From assembly GCA_038106445.1 (NCBI GenBank), contig JAYODU010000003.1, positions 62,001 through 126,000 of the forward strand: a stretch of DNA of 64,000 nt. Direction: 5' to 3'. Within the stretch, counting starts at the first letter, position 1. Each line of letters begins with the position of its first letter. The notes beneath the pieces are model-generated. The model was not told where the DNA came from. It saw nothing but the letters and a program-made list of their open reading frames with translations, and made no database searches. The position numbers and the translations under genes are program-made. Origin of the DNA: Pseudemcibacter sp038106445. GTDB lineage: Bacteria; Pseudomonadota; Alphaproteobacteria; Sphingomonadales; Emcibacteraceae. Of the stretch, positions 25,233-34,265 are shown one piece after another.

Positions 25233-26213
25233 ATGACTGTAATTGATGTCCATACACATGCTTATACCCGCGAATGGTACGAAATTATGAGAAAGCATGG
25301 CGGCGATTATAATATTCAGGTTCGCCCTGATGGTAAGGAAGAAATTTTTAAAAAAAATACGCCCGTTGCTTTTCCGCAACCCGGGCATTTTGATTATGAT
25401 CTTCGTATCAAACAAATGGACGCAACAGGTATTGATATTTCCATCGTATCACTTACCTGCCCGAATGTGTATTGGGGCGGGGAAGAAATAAGCTGCGCGG
25501 CGGCGGTGGCATCAAATGACAGTATGGTCGATGCGCAGGCAAAATATCCTGATCGCATTCGCTGGTATACGTCCCTTCCTTGGGAATATCCTGAAAAAGC
25601 GGTTAAGGAACTTGAACGTACCGTCGCCCTTGGCGCGAGCGGCGTCATGGTGCTTGCCAACATCGCCGGGCGCAGTTTAACGGACCCGTTTTTTGCCCCA
25701 ATCTGGCAGGCCATTGATGATAAGGCGCTTCCTGTTCTTGTTCATCCGACCGACCCGCCCGGTGCACTGGATATGGATATGGGGTCTTATGACTTAAGCT
25801 GGTCTGTGGGTTTCATGTTTGATACAACACTTGCAATTACCCGGATGATATTTGACGGTTTTTTTGACAAATATCCGAATATGAAAATTATAGCGTCCCA
25901 CGGCGGCGGGGCGCTACCGTATCTTGTAGGGCGTTTTGAAAAAGGGGACGAAGTCGAACTTCCCGCGCGCCGTGTTATGAAACAAAAGCCGACTGATTAT
26001 TTGCGCCATATTTATTATGACTGCATCAATTATGATGTGCGGGCAATGAAATATCTTATTTCTATCGTGGGTCATGAACATGTGATGTTTGGGACCGATT
26101 GGCCCCATCAGGTTTTTGATACCAAGGGTGCCTTTGCCAATACGGCGGAGCTTGCGAATGACCAGATGGTGGCGATAAGGTCCCGGAATGCCATAAAGGT
26201 CTTCAATATTTAA
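25233..26213 (+). CDS. Amidohydrolase family 2 protein, paralogue of the preceding gene
   Basis: 326 residues. Carries the same landmarks as its neighbour: VIDVHTHAYT, LPVLVHPTDP, IIASHGGGALPYL and FGTDWPHQ. The two align through their whole length with shared blocks such as TTLAI..MIFDGFFD and the P-x-K-I-I-A-S-H strand, so they are a tandem duplication that has diverged. Retention of all metal ligands in both suggests two active enzymes with different but related substrates. A TAGGAG site sits just upstream of the ATG. Confidence 0.85.
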   Translation: MTVIDVHTHAYTREWYEIMRKHGGDYNIQVRPDGKEEIFKKNTPVAFPQPGHFDYDLRIKQMDATGIDISIVSLTCPNVYWGGEEISCAAAVASNDSMVDAQAKYPDRIRWYTSLPWEYPEKAVKELERTVALGASGVMVLANIAGRSLTDPFFAPIWQAIDDKALPVLVHPTDPPGALDMDMGSYDLSWSVGFMFDTTLAITRMIFDGFFDKYPNMKIIASHGGGALPYLVGRFEKGDEVELPARRVMKQKPTDYLRHIYYDCINYDVRAMKYLISIVGHEHVMFGTDWPHQVFDTKGAFANTAELANDQMVAIRSRNAIKVFNI

Positions 26214-26268
26214 ATAAATACTGCTAGGGTCATTTTCTTTGTAATTGTAACAGGGGGAACCTCATCGT

Positions 26269-26904
26269 ATGGTCGCGCATATCGGAACAGTAGCATTCAT
26301 TGGTATTGAAGCGCGGCTTATGGATATTCAGGTTCATGTGTCATCGGGCCTCCCAAGCTTTACGATTGTTGGACTTCCGGATAAGGCGGTCGCGGAATCC
26401 CGTGAACGGGTGCGTGCGGCCCTTGGGGCCATTGGTCTTGCGCTGCCACCAAAACGGATCACCGTTAATCTGGCTCCGGCGGATCTACCCAAAGAAGGAT
26501 CGCATTTTGATCTTCCGATCGCGCTTGGGATTCTTGTTGCGATGGAAGCATTACCCAGTGATGCGCTTGAGGGGTATCTGGTACTTGGGGAACTTGGTCT
26601 TGACGGGCGTGTTCAGGCGGTGCCCGGTGTGCTTCTGGCTACACTTGCCGCAAGCGGAGAAGATTTGGGTTTGATATGCCCGGTGGCAACAGGCGGGGAA
26701 GCAGCATGGGCGCAGAATATTGATATACTTGCACCGGATAATATTCTGTCCCTTCTTAATCATATAAAAGGACAGCAGCAGTTAAACCCGCCGACACCCG
26801 TGATGGATGAGGCCGTTGAATATACCCCCGATTATAATAGTCCAAATCATTTTCCATCCTCTCAATTATTGTTAAATTGTGCTTTATTGTGCCCTGTAAT
26901 TTGA
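26269..26904 (+). pseudogene. comM: Truncated ComM/YifB (Mg chelatase-like AAA ATPase), N-terminal domain only
   Basis: Residues 1-190 are a clear ComM/YifB N-terminus: VAHIGTVAFIGIEARLMDIQ, GLPSFTIVGLPDKAVAESRE, RITVNLAPADLPKEGSHFDL and LGELGLDGRVQAVPGVL. Intact proteins are about 500 residues and continue with a Mg-chelatase AAA+ motor (Walker A, Walker B) and a C-terminal domain. Here similarity stops around 26830, after which about 20 unrelated AT-rich residues lead to a stop. ComM is a branch-migration helicase used in natural transformation; without the motor this product cannot do that. The gene often follows gshB in alphaproteobacteria. Confidence 0.85.
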
Positions 26905-26963
26905 AAAATGGCAAATATTTAGAATATGTTTTATTATAGGACTTAAAATGAGGAGAGTACCTG

Positions 26964-28355
26964 TTGGAATTCCGTAATATAATACGTATGGGTTGCATTT
27001 ACTTGTGTCTTTGTGCGCCGGTTTGGGCTGATCCGATGAACCTGATTGTGATCATGCCGGATGATCATTCGCAGCGTGCAATGGGCGCTTATGGAGACCC
27101 TGATGCCATAACACCGAATTTTGATCAATTGGCAAATCAGGGGATCAGATTTGAAAATGCTTATGCCGCAGCACCGGTTTGTTCACCCAGCCGCGCAGCA
27201 GTACTTAGTGGAAAATATCCAAGCCAGGTTGGGGTCAATGATTTTTTGATGCTTAATGATAGCTACCGTGATCGTGGGCTGGATGTTTCGGCGGTTACGT
27301 ATCCACAGATTTTACAAGCAAACGGTTATGTAACAGGCATGATCGGAAAATGGCACCTTGGAACAGCGCCGGAACGCCATCCTCTGCGGCGCGGATTTGA
27401 TTATTTTGTTGGCTATGAACAGGATTTAATAGCTTTTAACCCGGTCCTGGATATTAACGGACAGAAAAAAATGGTTGAAGGCCACACGTCCGATATTTTT
27501 GTAAAATATGCCAAGGAATTTCTGACCCAAAATAAAGACAGGAAATTTTCACTTAATATTTCTTTCAGGGAACCGCAGCGCCCATGGGAAGCTTTGCCGC
27601 AGCAGGATCTGGATGCGGTTTCGCATATTGATCCTGTTGTGCCCAAAATCGATGGCGTTGACGAAACATGGCTTAAAAAAATAACCCGGGATAATTATGC
27701 GGCGATCCATGCGCTTGACAGGGCAGTGGGAGAAATTATTGCCGAACTGGACGCACTTGGACTTGCCGATAAAACGGTCATCATATATGTGGGTGATCAT
27801 GGAATGGTTATCGGGCAGCATGGTTATTTTGGTCGTGGTGCTGTTGGGGCTATCGCGGGAAGCGACGTTGTCGGCAGTGAGAATATTGCCAATCTTTTTG
27901 AGGAAGCGATTAAAATTCCCATGATCCTGAAGCTACCCGAAAATAAAGCAGGTGGGAAAGTCATCAGCGCCCCGGTCTCGAACGTTGATGTTTTTCCTAC
28001 AGTGTTAAGTTTGCTTGATATTGAAATACCTGCTTCTATTAGCCCGGATGGACGGAATTTAAAATTGCTATTGAATGATCATAACCCGCCGGAACCTCAG
28101 CCGGTATTCGCGCAATATAATATGGAAAATTTCGGTATTGCGCACCTTCGAATGGTCAGGTGGGGTGATTGGAAGCTTGTTCGCCGATTTGGTCAAAATG
28201 CTGATGCAGACTTGCTTGATGAACTTTACAATTTGAAAAGTGATCCAAAAGAATCTGAAAATCTTATTGCGGCGCAAAACCATCAGGATACACGTAAAAT
28301 ACTTGATCAAATGCTGGAAAGCTGGATGATAAGTATCAACGACCCTGCGTTATAA
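26964..28355 (+). CDS. Exported type I sulfatase
   Basis: 463 residues. TTG start supported by AGGAGAG seven bases upstream; an in-frame ATG at 26988 is the alternative. A short signal peptide ends at about VWADP. The arylsulfatase fold begins with NLIVIMPDDHSQRAMGAYGD (calcium-binding Asp pair), and the formylglycine motif CSPSRAAVLSGKYP (C-x-P-S-R) is at about residues 73-86. GKWHLG and VGDHGMVIGQHGYFGRG supply further ligands. The Cys form needs a maturase (FGE or anSME) that is not in the window. Substrate unknown; sulfated glycans are the usual targets of exported members. It begins shortly after the break in comM. Confidence 0.9.
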   Translation: MEFRNIIRMGCIYLCLCAPVWADPMNLIVIMPDDHSQRAMGAYGDPDAITPNFDQLANQGIRFENAYAAAPVCSPSRAAVLSGKYPSQVGVNDFLMLNDSYRDRGLDVSAVTYPQILQANGYVTGMIGKWHLGTAPERHPLRRGFDYFVGYEQDLIAFNPVLDINGQKKMVEGHTSDIFVKYAKEFLTQNKDRKFSLNISFREPQRPWEALPQQDLDAVSHIDPVVPKIDGVDETWLKKITRDNYAAIHALDRAVGEIIAELDALGLADKTVIIYVGDHGMVIGQHGYFGRGAVGAIAGSDVVGSENIANLFEEAIKIPMILKLPENKAGGKVISAPVSNVDVFPTVLSLLDIEIPASISPDGRNLKLLLNDHNPPEPQPVFAQYNMENFGIAHLRMVRWGDWKLVRRFGQNADADLLDELYNLKSDPKESENLIAAQNHQDTRKILDQMLESWMISINDPAL

Positions 28356-28587
28356 GTATTTCTTTTTCTGTCTTTGTTAATTTTTTGATCTCATTTTCAC
28401 GTTTTGATGCGGAACTGCGATCCGGATGTGATTCACTAAATACCAGATCAAATGGCGTACGCCCGCGCATGTATTTTGCGCCCTTTCCATTCGTGTGATC
28501 ATCAAGACGTTTTTTCAGATTGTTTGTAATGCCTGTGTAATAGCTGTTATCGTTACATTTTAGAATATATACGGTCCATTGGGTCAT
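28336..28587 (-). CDS. GIY-YIG nuclease-fold protein (UPF0213)
   Basis: 83 residues, normal for UPF0213. The start MTQWTVYILKCNDNSYYTGI holds the GIY-YIG pair (YIL... YTGIT), followed by the catalytic Arg region NLKKRLDDHTNGKGAKY and the Glu-containing SASKRENEIKKLTK. Single-domain proteins of this type are common in bacteria and have no established role, although the fold is that of a small nuclease. Its 3' end overlaps the sulfatase 3' end by 20 bases on the opposite strand. Confidence 0.88.
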   Translation of the reverse strand: MTQWTVYILKCNDNSYYTGITNNLKKRLDDHTNGKGAKYMRGRTPFDLVFSESHPDRSSASKRENEIKKLTKTEKEILITQGR

Positions 28588-28664
28588 AAAACTTCCGTGC
28601 TACTCCGATTTTTTTACCAAGTGATGACCAGAAGCAAGGTGCCATCGTTACCAGTTGGGGAAGA

Positions 28665-30509
28665 TTAACTGTCCTCAAACAACAATGCCAGTTGTTCAGT
28701 TATTGCACCGCCAAGCTGGTCAGCATCCATGATGGTGATCGCATTTTTATAATACCGTGTTACATCGTGCCCAATGCCGATCGCCAGCAATTTTACAGGA
28801 GATCTGGTTTCAATCACTTCAATGACATGACGAAGATGATCTTCAAGATAATTGGCGCTGTTGGATGAAAGGGTGCTGTCATCAACGGGTGCACCATCAG
28901 AAATCACCATTAAAATACGCCTTTCTTCCGGCCTGCCAATTAAGCGGTTATGCGCCCATAGCAGGCTTTCACCGTCAATATTTTCCTTGAGCAGTCCTTC
29001 TCGCAGCATAAGACCCAGGTTATTACGGCTTCTGCGAAGCGGACTGTCGGCAGATTTATAAATAATATGACGAAGATCATTCAGACGACCCGGATTATCG
29101 GGCTTACCATTTTCTGTCCATTCGATGCGTGATTTGCCGCCTTTCCATGCTTTTGTGGTAAAGCCAAGAATTTCGACTCGTACACCGCATCGTTCAAGTG
29201 TCCGGCTTAAAATATCGCCACAAATGGCAGCTATGGAAATGGGCCGTCCGCGCATGGAGCCCGAATTATCAATAAGTAGTGTGACAACGGTGTCTTTAAA
29301 TTCACTGTCATTTTCAACCTTGAAAGAAAGCGGATAAAGCGGATTTGTGGCAACACGTGTAAGGCGTGCTGTATCAAGAATACCTTCTTCCAGATCAAAT
29401 TCCCATGACCGGGTTTGCTTAGCCATCAACAGGCGCTGCAATCGATTGGCAAGTTTTGAAACCATCCCCTGAAGGTGATAAAGCTGCTGATCAAGTTTTT
29501 TCCTTAGCTGAATAAGTTCTTCAGGATCACACAGATCTTCGGCATTTACACATTCATCAAATTCACGGGTATAAACTCTGTAACCCGGTCCCAGGGAATA
29601 AAGACCAAAGGGATCATTATCATTACGTGGTGGAGATGCATTTTCATTTTGTGCCTGCTTAAGCATTTCCATCAATTCTTCGGTGGTCATTTCTGTGGAC
29701 TGATCACCTGTCGCACTATCATCAACCTGATCTTCAGAGGGCGCGCCACTTTCTTCTGACCCGTCTTCGGACTGATCCATTTCATTTTCAATATCTTCAT
29801 CGGACTGCTCTTGCTGTTCCAGCTGGTCGTCAAGATCATCGCCGAAATTATCGTCATCACTTTCCTGTTGTTCGTTGTAATCTTTTGCAAGATCAAGATC
29901 CGCAATGACCTTGCGGCTCAGGATGGAAAATTTATCCTGATCATGGAGATTATCCAGAAGTTCATCCAGATGGCTACCTGCTTTTTCTTCTATTTCGTAA
30001 CGTAATTGGTTTACTGCTTTTCGGGTTGATTCAGGGGGCAGTTCATGGGTTAATCTTTCCCGCACAAGAAGCTTCATGATTTCACCAAGTGCGGCATCAC
30101 TTTCGTCTTCAGAACGGGGCAGTTGATGATCTCTATAGTGTTTTTCCAGATGCGCTTTCAGGTTTTTGGCAACTCCTTTCATCTGAATGGTGCCTATTGC
30201 TTCTACACGTGCATCCTCAATCGCATTATATACCGCCTGGGCGATGTCCCCTTTGGGCATATATTTATAATGGACATTATTGTCATGATACCGTTTGTGC
30301 AGTGAAAAGCTGTCCCCTTTACCACGGATTTCGGCGATTTCTTCAGCTGATATATCTGAATAAACCATAGGAAGTCTAAGCTGCCCGGGGGCAGGGGCAG
30401 GGGCGGTACCGAAGCTGACTTCAATTTCTGCATCATTGGCAAGGGCACGTACAGTAGAAGATACGGCCCTTTTAAAATCTTCGATTGAGTTTAAATTGCT
30501 TTTGCTCAA
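28665..30509 (-). CDS. cobT: Cobaltochelatase subunit CobT
   Basis: 614 residues. CobT is the von Willebrand A domain subunit of the aerobic, ATP-dependent CobNST cobaltochelatase of cobalamin synthesis. The N-terminal CobT domain (about 1-220) leads to a long acidic linker (about 220-290, rich in Asp, Glu, Gln) and a C-terminal VWA domain with the MIDAS motif LLIDNSGSMRG near residue 415. The start codon is TTG. Co-transcribed with cobS, 17 bases upstream. CobN, the large subunit, is not in the window; cobST without other cob genes nearby is normal in alphaproteobacteria. Confidence 0.96.
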   Translation of the reverse strand: MSKSNLNSIEDFKRAVSSTVRALANDAEIEVSFGTAPAPAPGQLRLPMVYSDISAEEIAEIRGKGDSFSLHKRYHDNNVHYKYMPKGDIAQAVYNAIEDARVEAIGTIQMKGVAKNLKAHLEKHYRDHQLPRSEDESDAALGEIMKLLVRERLTHELPPESTRKAVNQLRYEIEEKAGSHLDELLDNLHDQDKFSILSRKVIADLDLAKDYNEQQESDDDNFGDDLDDQLEQQEQSDEDIENEMDQSEDGSEESGAPSEDQVDDSATGDQSTEMTTEELMEMLKQAQNENASPPRNDNDPFGLYSLGPGYRVYTREFDECVNAEDLCDPEELIQLRKKLDQQLYHLQGMVSKLANRLQRLLMAKQTRSWEFDLEEGILDTARLTRVATNPLYPLSFKVENDSEFKDTVVTLLIDNSGSMRGRPISIAAICGDILSRTLERCGVRVEILGFTTKAWKGGKSRIEWTENGKPDNPGRLNDLRHIIYKSADSPLRRSRNNLGLMLREGLLKENIDGESLLWAHNRLIGRPEERRILMVISDGAPVDDSTLSSNSANYLEDHLRHVIEVIETRSPVKLLAIGIGHDVTRYYKNAITIMDADQLGGAITEQLALLFEDS

Positions 30510-30526
30510 AAAGAACTACCCTGATA

Positions 30527-31516
30527 TCAAAGTTCAGTTTTTTTAATGATCGGAACGTCTTTAAGTTCATCACCAAAGCAGCGCTGATAATATTCAGCGA
30601 TAATCGGTCTTTCCAGCTCATCACATTTATTCAGGAACGAAAGGCGGAAAGAAAAAGCAAGATCCTTGAATATTTCGAAATTTTCGGCCCATGTCAGTAC
30701 CGTACGAGGGGACATAACCGTTGAAATATCGCCATTTATAAATCCTTTGCGGCTTAGATCAGCTACTTGAACCATTTGTTTTATGATCTTCAAATCATTT
30801 TCGTTCTGCATGAGCGGCATTTTTGCTGCAATAATATTTTCTTCATGCTCATGGGGAAGATAGTTAAGCGTGGTAACGATATTCCAACGGTCCATCTGTC
30901 CCTGGTTGATTTGCTGTGTGCCATGGTAAAGCCCTGTTGTATCTCCAAGGCCGATTGTGTTAGTGGTTGAAAACATGCGGAATGATTTGTGTGGATGGAT
31001 AACTTTATTTTGATCAAGCAGTGTAAGTTTTCCGGCGACTTCCAGAACGCGTTGAATAACAAACATCACATCAGGTCTGCCAGCATCATATTCATCAAAT
31101 ACAAGCGCAGTCGGATTTTGTAATGCCCACGGCAGGATACCTTCTTTGAATTCCGTAATCTGAACGCCGTCTTTAAGCGTAATGGCATCTTTACCAATAA
31201 GATCGATACGGCTGATATGACTATCCAGATTGATACGAAGACATGGCCAGTTTAGACGGGCGGCTACCTGTTCAATATGTGTTGATTTTCCGGTTCCGTG
31301 ATATCCCTGAACCATAACACGTCGATTATGTTGAAAGCCGGCCAGAATGGCTAGCGTTGTATCATGATCAAAAATATAATTTTCATCAATTTCAGGGACA
31401 TGCTCGTTTGGTTCGGAAAAACCGTGAATTTCAAGGTCGGAATCTATACCAAATACCTGATTTACATTTAAAAGCATATCCGGTGTGCCGGAGTCTATTG
31501 CTGAATTACTAGTCAT
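30527..31516 (-). CDS. cobS: Cobaltochelatase subunit CobS (AAA+ ATPase)
   Basis: 329 residues. MoxR-like AAA+ ATPase that forms a ring with CobT and drives cobalt insertion by CobN. Walker A is VQGYHGTGKSTHIEQVA (about residue 70), Walker B ALVFDEYDAGRPDV (about 140), sensor 1 is in RMFSTTNTIG. The N-terminal DIHGFSEPNEHVPEID-type region (here LEIHGFSEPNEHVPEID) is typical of CobS. Gene order J-domain gene, cobS, cobT on one strand with bolA divergent is conserved in alphaproteobacteria. Confidence 0.96.
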   Translation of the reverse strand: MTSNSAIDSGTPDMLLNVNQVFGIDSDLEIHGFSEPNEHVPEIDENYIFDHDTTLAILAGFQHNRRVMVQGYHGTGKSTHIEQVAARLNWPCLRINLDSHISRIDLIGKDAITLKDGVQITEFKEGILPWALQNPTALVFDEYDAGRPDVMFVIQRVLEVAGKLTLLDQNKVIHPHKSFRMFSTTNTIGLGDTTGLYHGTQQINQGQMDRWNIVTTLNYLPHEHEENIIAAKMPLMQNENDLKIIKQMVQVADLSRKGFINGDISTVMSPRTVLTWAENFEIFKDLAFSFRLSFLNKCDELERPIIAEYYQRCFGDELKDVPIIKKTEL

Positions 31517-31540
31517 TCAAATTTCCAATCGCTTGGGAAG

Positions 31541-32034
31541 TTATTTAAAGTCTTTATTTTTTAGTGCGTTATACGCCTCTATGATGGTGTTGAAAATATA
31601 TTCTCCATTCTCAAGGTCGGGATTTTGGTCCGGATGACAATGTTTGACAAGTCTTTTATAAGCTTTTTTTATCTCTTCGCTACTGGCCCCTGTTTCCAAT
31701 CCGAGTGTTTTTAAATTTTGAAGATCAGCTCTGGTATAGTTAAAGATTTTATTTTCTGAAATATGGCGCATTCTTATATGGGAATTTATACCCGAGGCAG
31801 GGCCGCCGAAACCATTTGCAGATGATCGTGAATTTATGAACTCGTTATTGCTCCAGCTTGGCCCAGCTGATCCAATAAATGGTCCCTGATTGACAACACT
31901 TAAATCAAATTCACGCGCATGACCTGACAGAACCAGTGAATATCAGACTGATCTGCGGTTGTCTGAATTCGGTATCTGCCCTCCCGTGTGCAGGAATTCC
32001 ATTCGCACTCTTTTTTACCGGCGGTTTTTGTCAT
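31541..32034 (-). pseudogene. J-domain protein of the cobS locus, frameshifted
   Basis: The intact reading starts at the ATG at 32034 (MTKTAGKKECEWNSCTREG) and runs to IHWFCQ, where the frame shifts by -1 at 31923-31922. The sequence then continues as HAREFDLSVVNQGPFIGSAG and on through GFGGPASGINSH to the C-terminal J domain (LGLETGASSEEIKKAYKRLV, then KHCHPDQNPD with the HPD motif). The J-domain paralogue at 47224-47721 has YFCQPHAAQFN at the equivalent place, which confirms the join and shows that one residue's worth of sequence lost one base. As given, only the C-terminal 76 residues form an ORF. One missing base could be a sequencing error. Role: probable DnaK co-chaperone. Confidence 0.75.
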
Positions 32035-32119
32035 ACATAATATATTCTTTTATTGTTATTAATTTCCTGAACCTATATAGCATTTATGGATAAAATCATA
32101 AATTCATGAAAGTAAGGGT

Positions 32120-32386
32120 ATGACTGTAAAAGAAAATGTTGAATTAAAGGTGAACAAATCAATCAAACCTGAATTTCTGGAAGTGATTGATGAATCCCAT
32201 AAACATGCCGGACATGCCGGCGCAAGACCGGAGGGAGAAACCCACTTTCACATTAACATGACGGCATCTGCCTTAAACGGTAAAAGCAGGGTGGAACGAC
32301 AGAGAATTATTTATAAAATTCTTGCTGATGAGCTTGCAGGGCCCATCCATGCTTTATCATTATCCTTAAAAGGGACGGATGATTAG
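32120..32386 (+). CDS. bolA: BolA family protein
   Basis: 88 residues. The class II KH-like BolA fold with the signature EVIDESHKHAGHAGARPEGE THFHINM broken here for length; the conserved His used for iron-sulfur ligation with monothiol glutaredoxins lies in the SHKHAGH segment. BolA proteins act with glutaredoxins in iron-sulfur handling and also affect morphology and stress genes. Divergent from the J-domain/cobS/cobT operon, as in many alphaproteobacteria. The stop overlaps the convergent AEC transporter gene by a few bases. Confidence 0.95.
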   Translation: MTVKENVELKVNKSIKPEFLEVIDESHKHAGHAGARPEGETHFHINMTASALNGKSRVERQRIIYKILADELAGPIHALSLSLKGTDD

Positions 32387-33258
32387 AAAGCGAACAGCAG
32401 AAGCAGCGGTACTGTTATAAAACTGATCAACGTTGTCGTAAAAATCAGACTTGCAACTTCCTCGGGGTTTCTGTCATATTTTGCGGCAAGCAGATAACTG
32501 AAAACGGCTACTGGCATCGACATTTGCAGGATCAGTACATTTTTTTCAACGCCCTCGAAAGAAAATAAGCCAGCAACGAGAAAGCCGATAACAATACCGG
32601 CAGCCATCTTAATAGTGCCGATTGTTACAATTTTACCAAACTTTATCACCTTAAGGCGCGCAAGAGATGCACCCAACGTGATTAACATTATAGGGATTGT
32701 AAAACCGGCCAGCAATTCGGTTACATTTATAAGCCATACGGGGGGCGTCGTGTCTGTTGCTAGAATTAGCAGGGCAGCAGCAACACCCCATAAAAGTGTT
32801 ATTCGAAGCAGCGACCCCGGGTTAAGGTTTCCATGTGAAATAAAAAGCATTACTGTAAATTGAAATATACATCCTACCGTGAAATAGGCGATTGCATATG
32901 CCATCCCGGCTTCCCCGAAAGCAAACAGGCATAGCGGTATTCCCATATTGCCGCAGTTTGTTGTGGATAATGCAATGATATAGGCGCGCTTTGGTAGTTT
33001 GAAAATGTAAACAAAAAGGACGCTGGCAATAAGCAGGATTGTTAGTGCAACAGCAGCCGCAAACATAAAATTTGACAGGTTTGATAGATCACAACCAAGG
33101 TTCAAAATGCCAACAAAAACAAGGCAGGGTGCCCCGAAATTCATATTTAGCCGTGTTACGAAATCTGTTGGAAAATCGTTACCAATTTTAACCCATATAT
33201 ATCCGATCAAGGCGATAAAGAGAACCGGGGAGATAACGTTGAATAGTTCCAGAAGCAT
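32383..33258 (-). CDS. AEC family transporter (auxin efflux carrier fold)
   Basis: 291 residues with eight to ten hydrophobic helices. The AEC features are visible: an N-terminal NVISPVLFIALIGYIWVKIG, the central ALSTTNCGNMGIPLCLFAFG (the Asn-x-Gly-Asn crossover) and a C-terminal MSMPVAVFSYLLAAKYD. Members export auxin in plants and transport malate/malonate-type acids in bacteria (MdcF-like). The LysR gene lies six bases upstream on the same strand, so the regulator probably controls it or is co-transcribed with it. Substrate not determined. Confidence 0.88.
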   Translation of the reverse strand: MLLELFNVISPVLFIALIGYIWVKIGNDFPTDFVTRLNMNFGAPCLVFVGILNLGCDLSNLSNFMFAAAVALTILLIASVLFVYIFKLPKRAYIIALSTTNCGNMGIPLCLFAFGEAGMAYAIAYFTVGCIFQFTVMLFISHGNLNPGSLLRITLLWGVAAALLILATDTTPPVWLINVTELLAGFTIPIMLITLGASLARLKVIKFGKIVTIGTIKMAAGIVIGFLVAGLFSFEGVEKNVLILQMSMPVAVFSYLLAAKYDRNPEEVASLIFTTTLISFITVPLLLLFAF

Positions 33259-33264
33259 ATTTTA

Positions 33265-34152
33265 TCAGTTCCTGTATGTGATTTCAGGAAGATGTGATTT
33301 TGCGAAAACAGCAAACTGATCAAGCAGAGTTGTTCTTTCCTCGCCAAGTTGATAATCGGTTCTTACAAGTCCAATTTCACGTTCAAAATCATATCCGATC
33401 ATTTTAATTCTTTTTACACCTTCCATTGTGTAATGATCGGGCATTGTCGTGAAGCCTACACCCGCCGCAACCATATTAAGAGCGCGTTCATCCAGATTGG
33501 TATTATAAACAAGGCGGGGTCGCACATTATGATCAGTGAAAAAGCGGCTTGTTTCACTTAAAATTTCACATCGTGAACGTGCAATTGTAGGCTCACCGGC
33601 AAACTCGGCCGGGTGTATGAGAATGTGTTTGGCAAGTGGATGATGATCTGCCACGGCAACTGAGTACCCTTCTTTATAAAGGGGTTCATGTGCCTGTTTT
33701 AGTGTCGGGCGTATAATGGTCAGGGCGATATCAATTTTTCCTTCATCAAGTCTGTTTTGTATTTCCTGTTCTGTTCCTTCGAACAATTCTAATATCAGCC
33801 CTGTGGTTTCTCGGTTGAATGCTGCTAATATATTACTAATAACTGCTGAAGGTATGGTCATCAACGCGCCTAACCTTAGGATGCGGGAAAGTCCGGTGGA
33901 TTTGATATCGGCTTCTGCCAGATTGAGCTGATAAAGTATTGATTTTGCGTGAGGGACAAAACGTGTGCCACATTCAGTAAGAAACACCCGTTTTGAGGTT
34001 CGGTCAAATAACTGACTTCCCAGATCACTTTCCAGTTTTTTGATCCCTGCGGATAGGGTCGGTTGGGTTACAAAGACGCGCTTGGCTGCTTTGGTGAAGC
34101 TTCCGGTTTCGACAACGGCGAGAAAATATCTTAGTTGGTAATTTTCAATCAT
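33265..34152 (-). CDS. LysR family transcriptional regulator
   Basis: 295 residues. N-terminal helix-turn-helix MIENYQLRYFLAVVETGSFT with KAAKRVFVTQPTLSAGIKKL following, then the effector-binding domain. It is co-oriented with the AEC transporter gene six bases downstream and divergent from a small membrane protein gene 113 bases away. Control of the transporter is the simplest inference; the ligand would then be the transported acid. Confidence 0.93.
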   Translation of the reverse strand: MIENYQLRYFLAVVETGSFTKAAKRVFVTQPTLSAGIKKLESDLGSQLFDRTSKRVFLTECGTRFVPHAKSILYQLNLAEADIKSTGLSRILRLGALMTIPSAVISNILAAFNRETTGLILELFEGTEQEIQNRLDEGKIDIALTIIRPTLKQAHEPLYKEGYSVAVADHHPLAKHILIHPAEFAGEPTIARSRCEILSETSRFFTDHNVRPRLVYNTNLDERALNMVAAGVGFTTMPDHYTMEGVKRIKMIGYDFEREIGLVRTDYQLGEERTTLLDQFAVFAKSHLPEITYRN

Positions 34153-34265
34153 TGATATTTTTAACTCAAAATGATTTATTGATAGATATTATCTATAATA
34201 AAGTTGTTTGTAAAATAACAGTTTTTGTTTTAATCTCGCGAAAAATTATAAATACTGGGAGAGAA

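Noticed and set aside
31541..32034. Programmed frameshift in the cobS-linked J-domain gene
   Set aside because: No slippery heptamer at the shift site (CAG GTC ATG); mutation or sequencing error is simpler.
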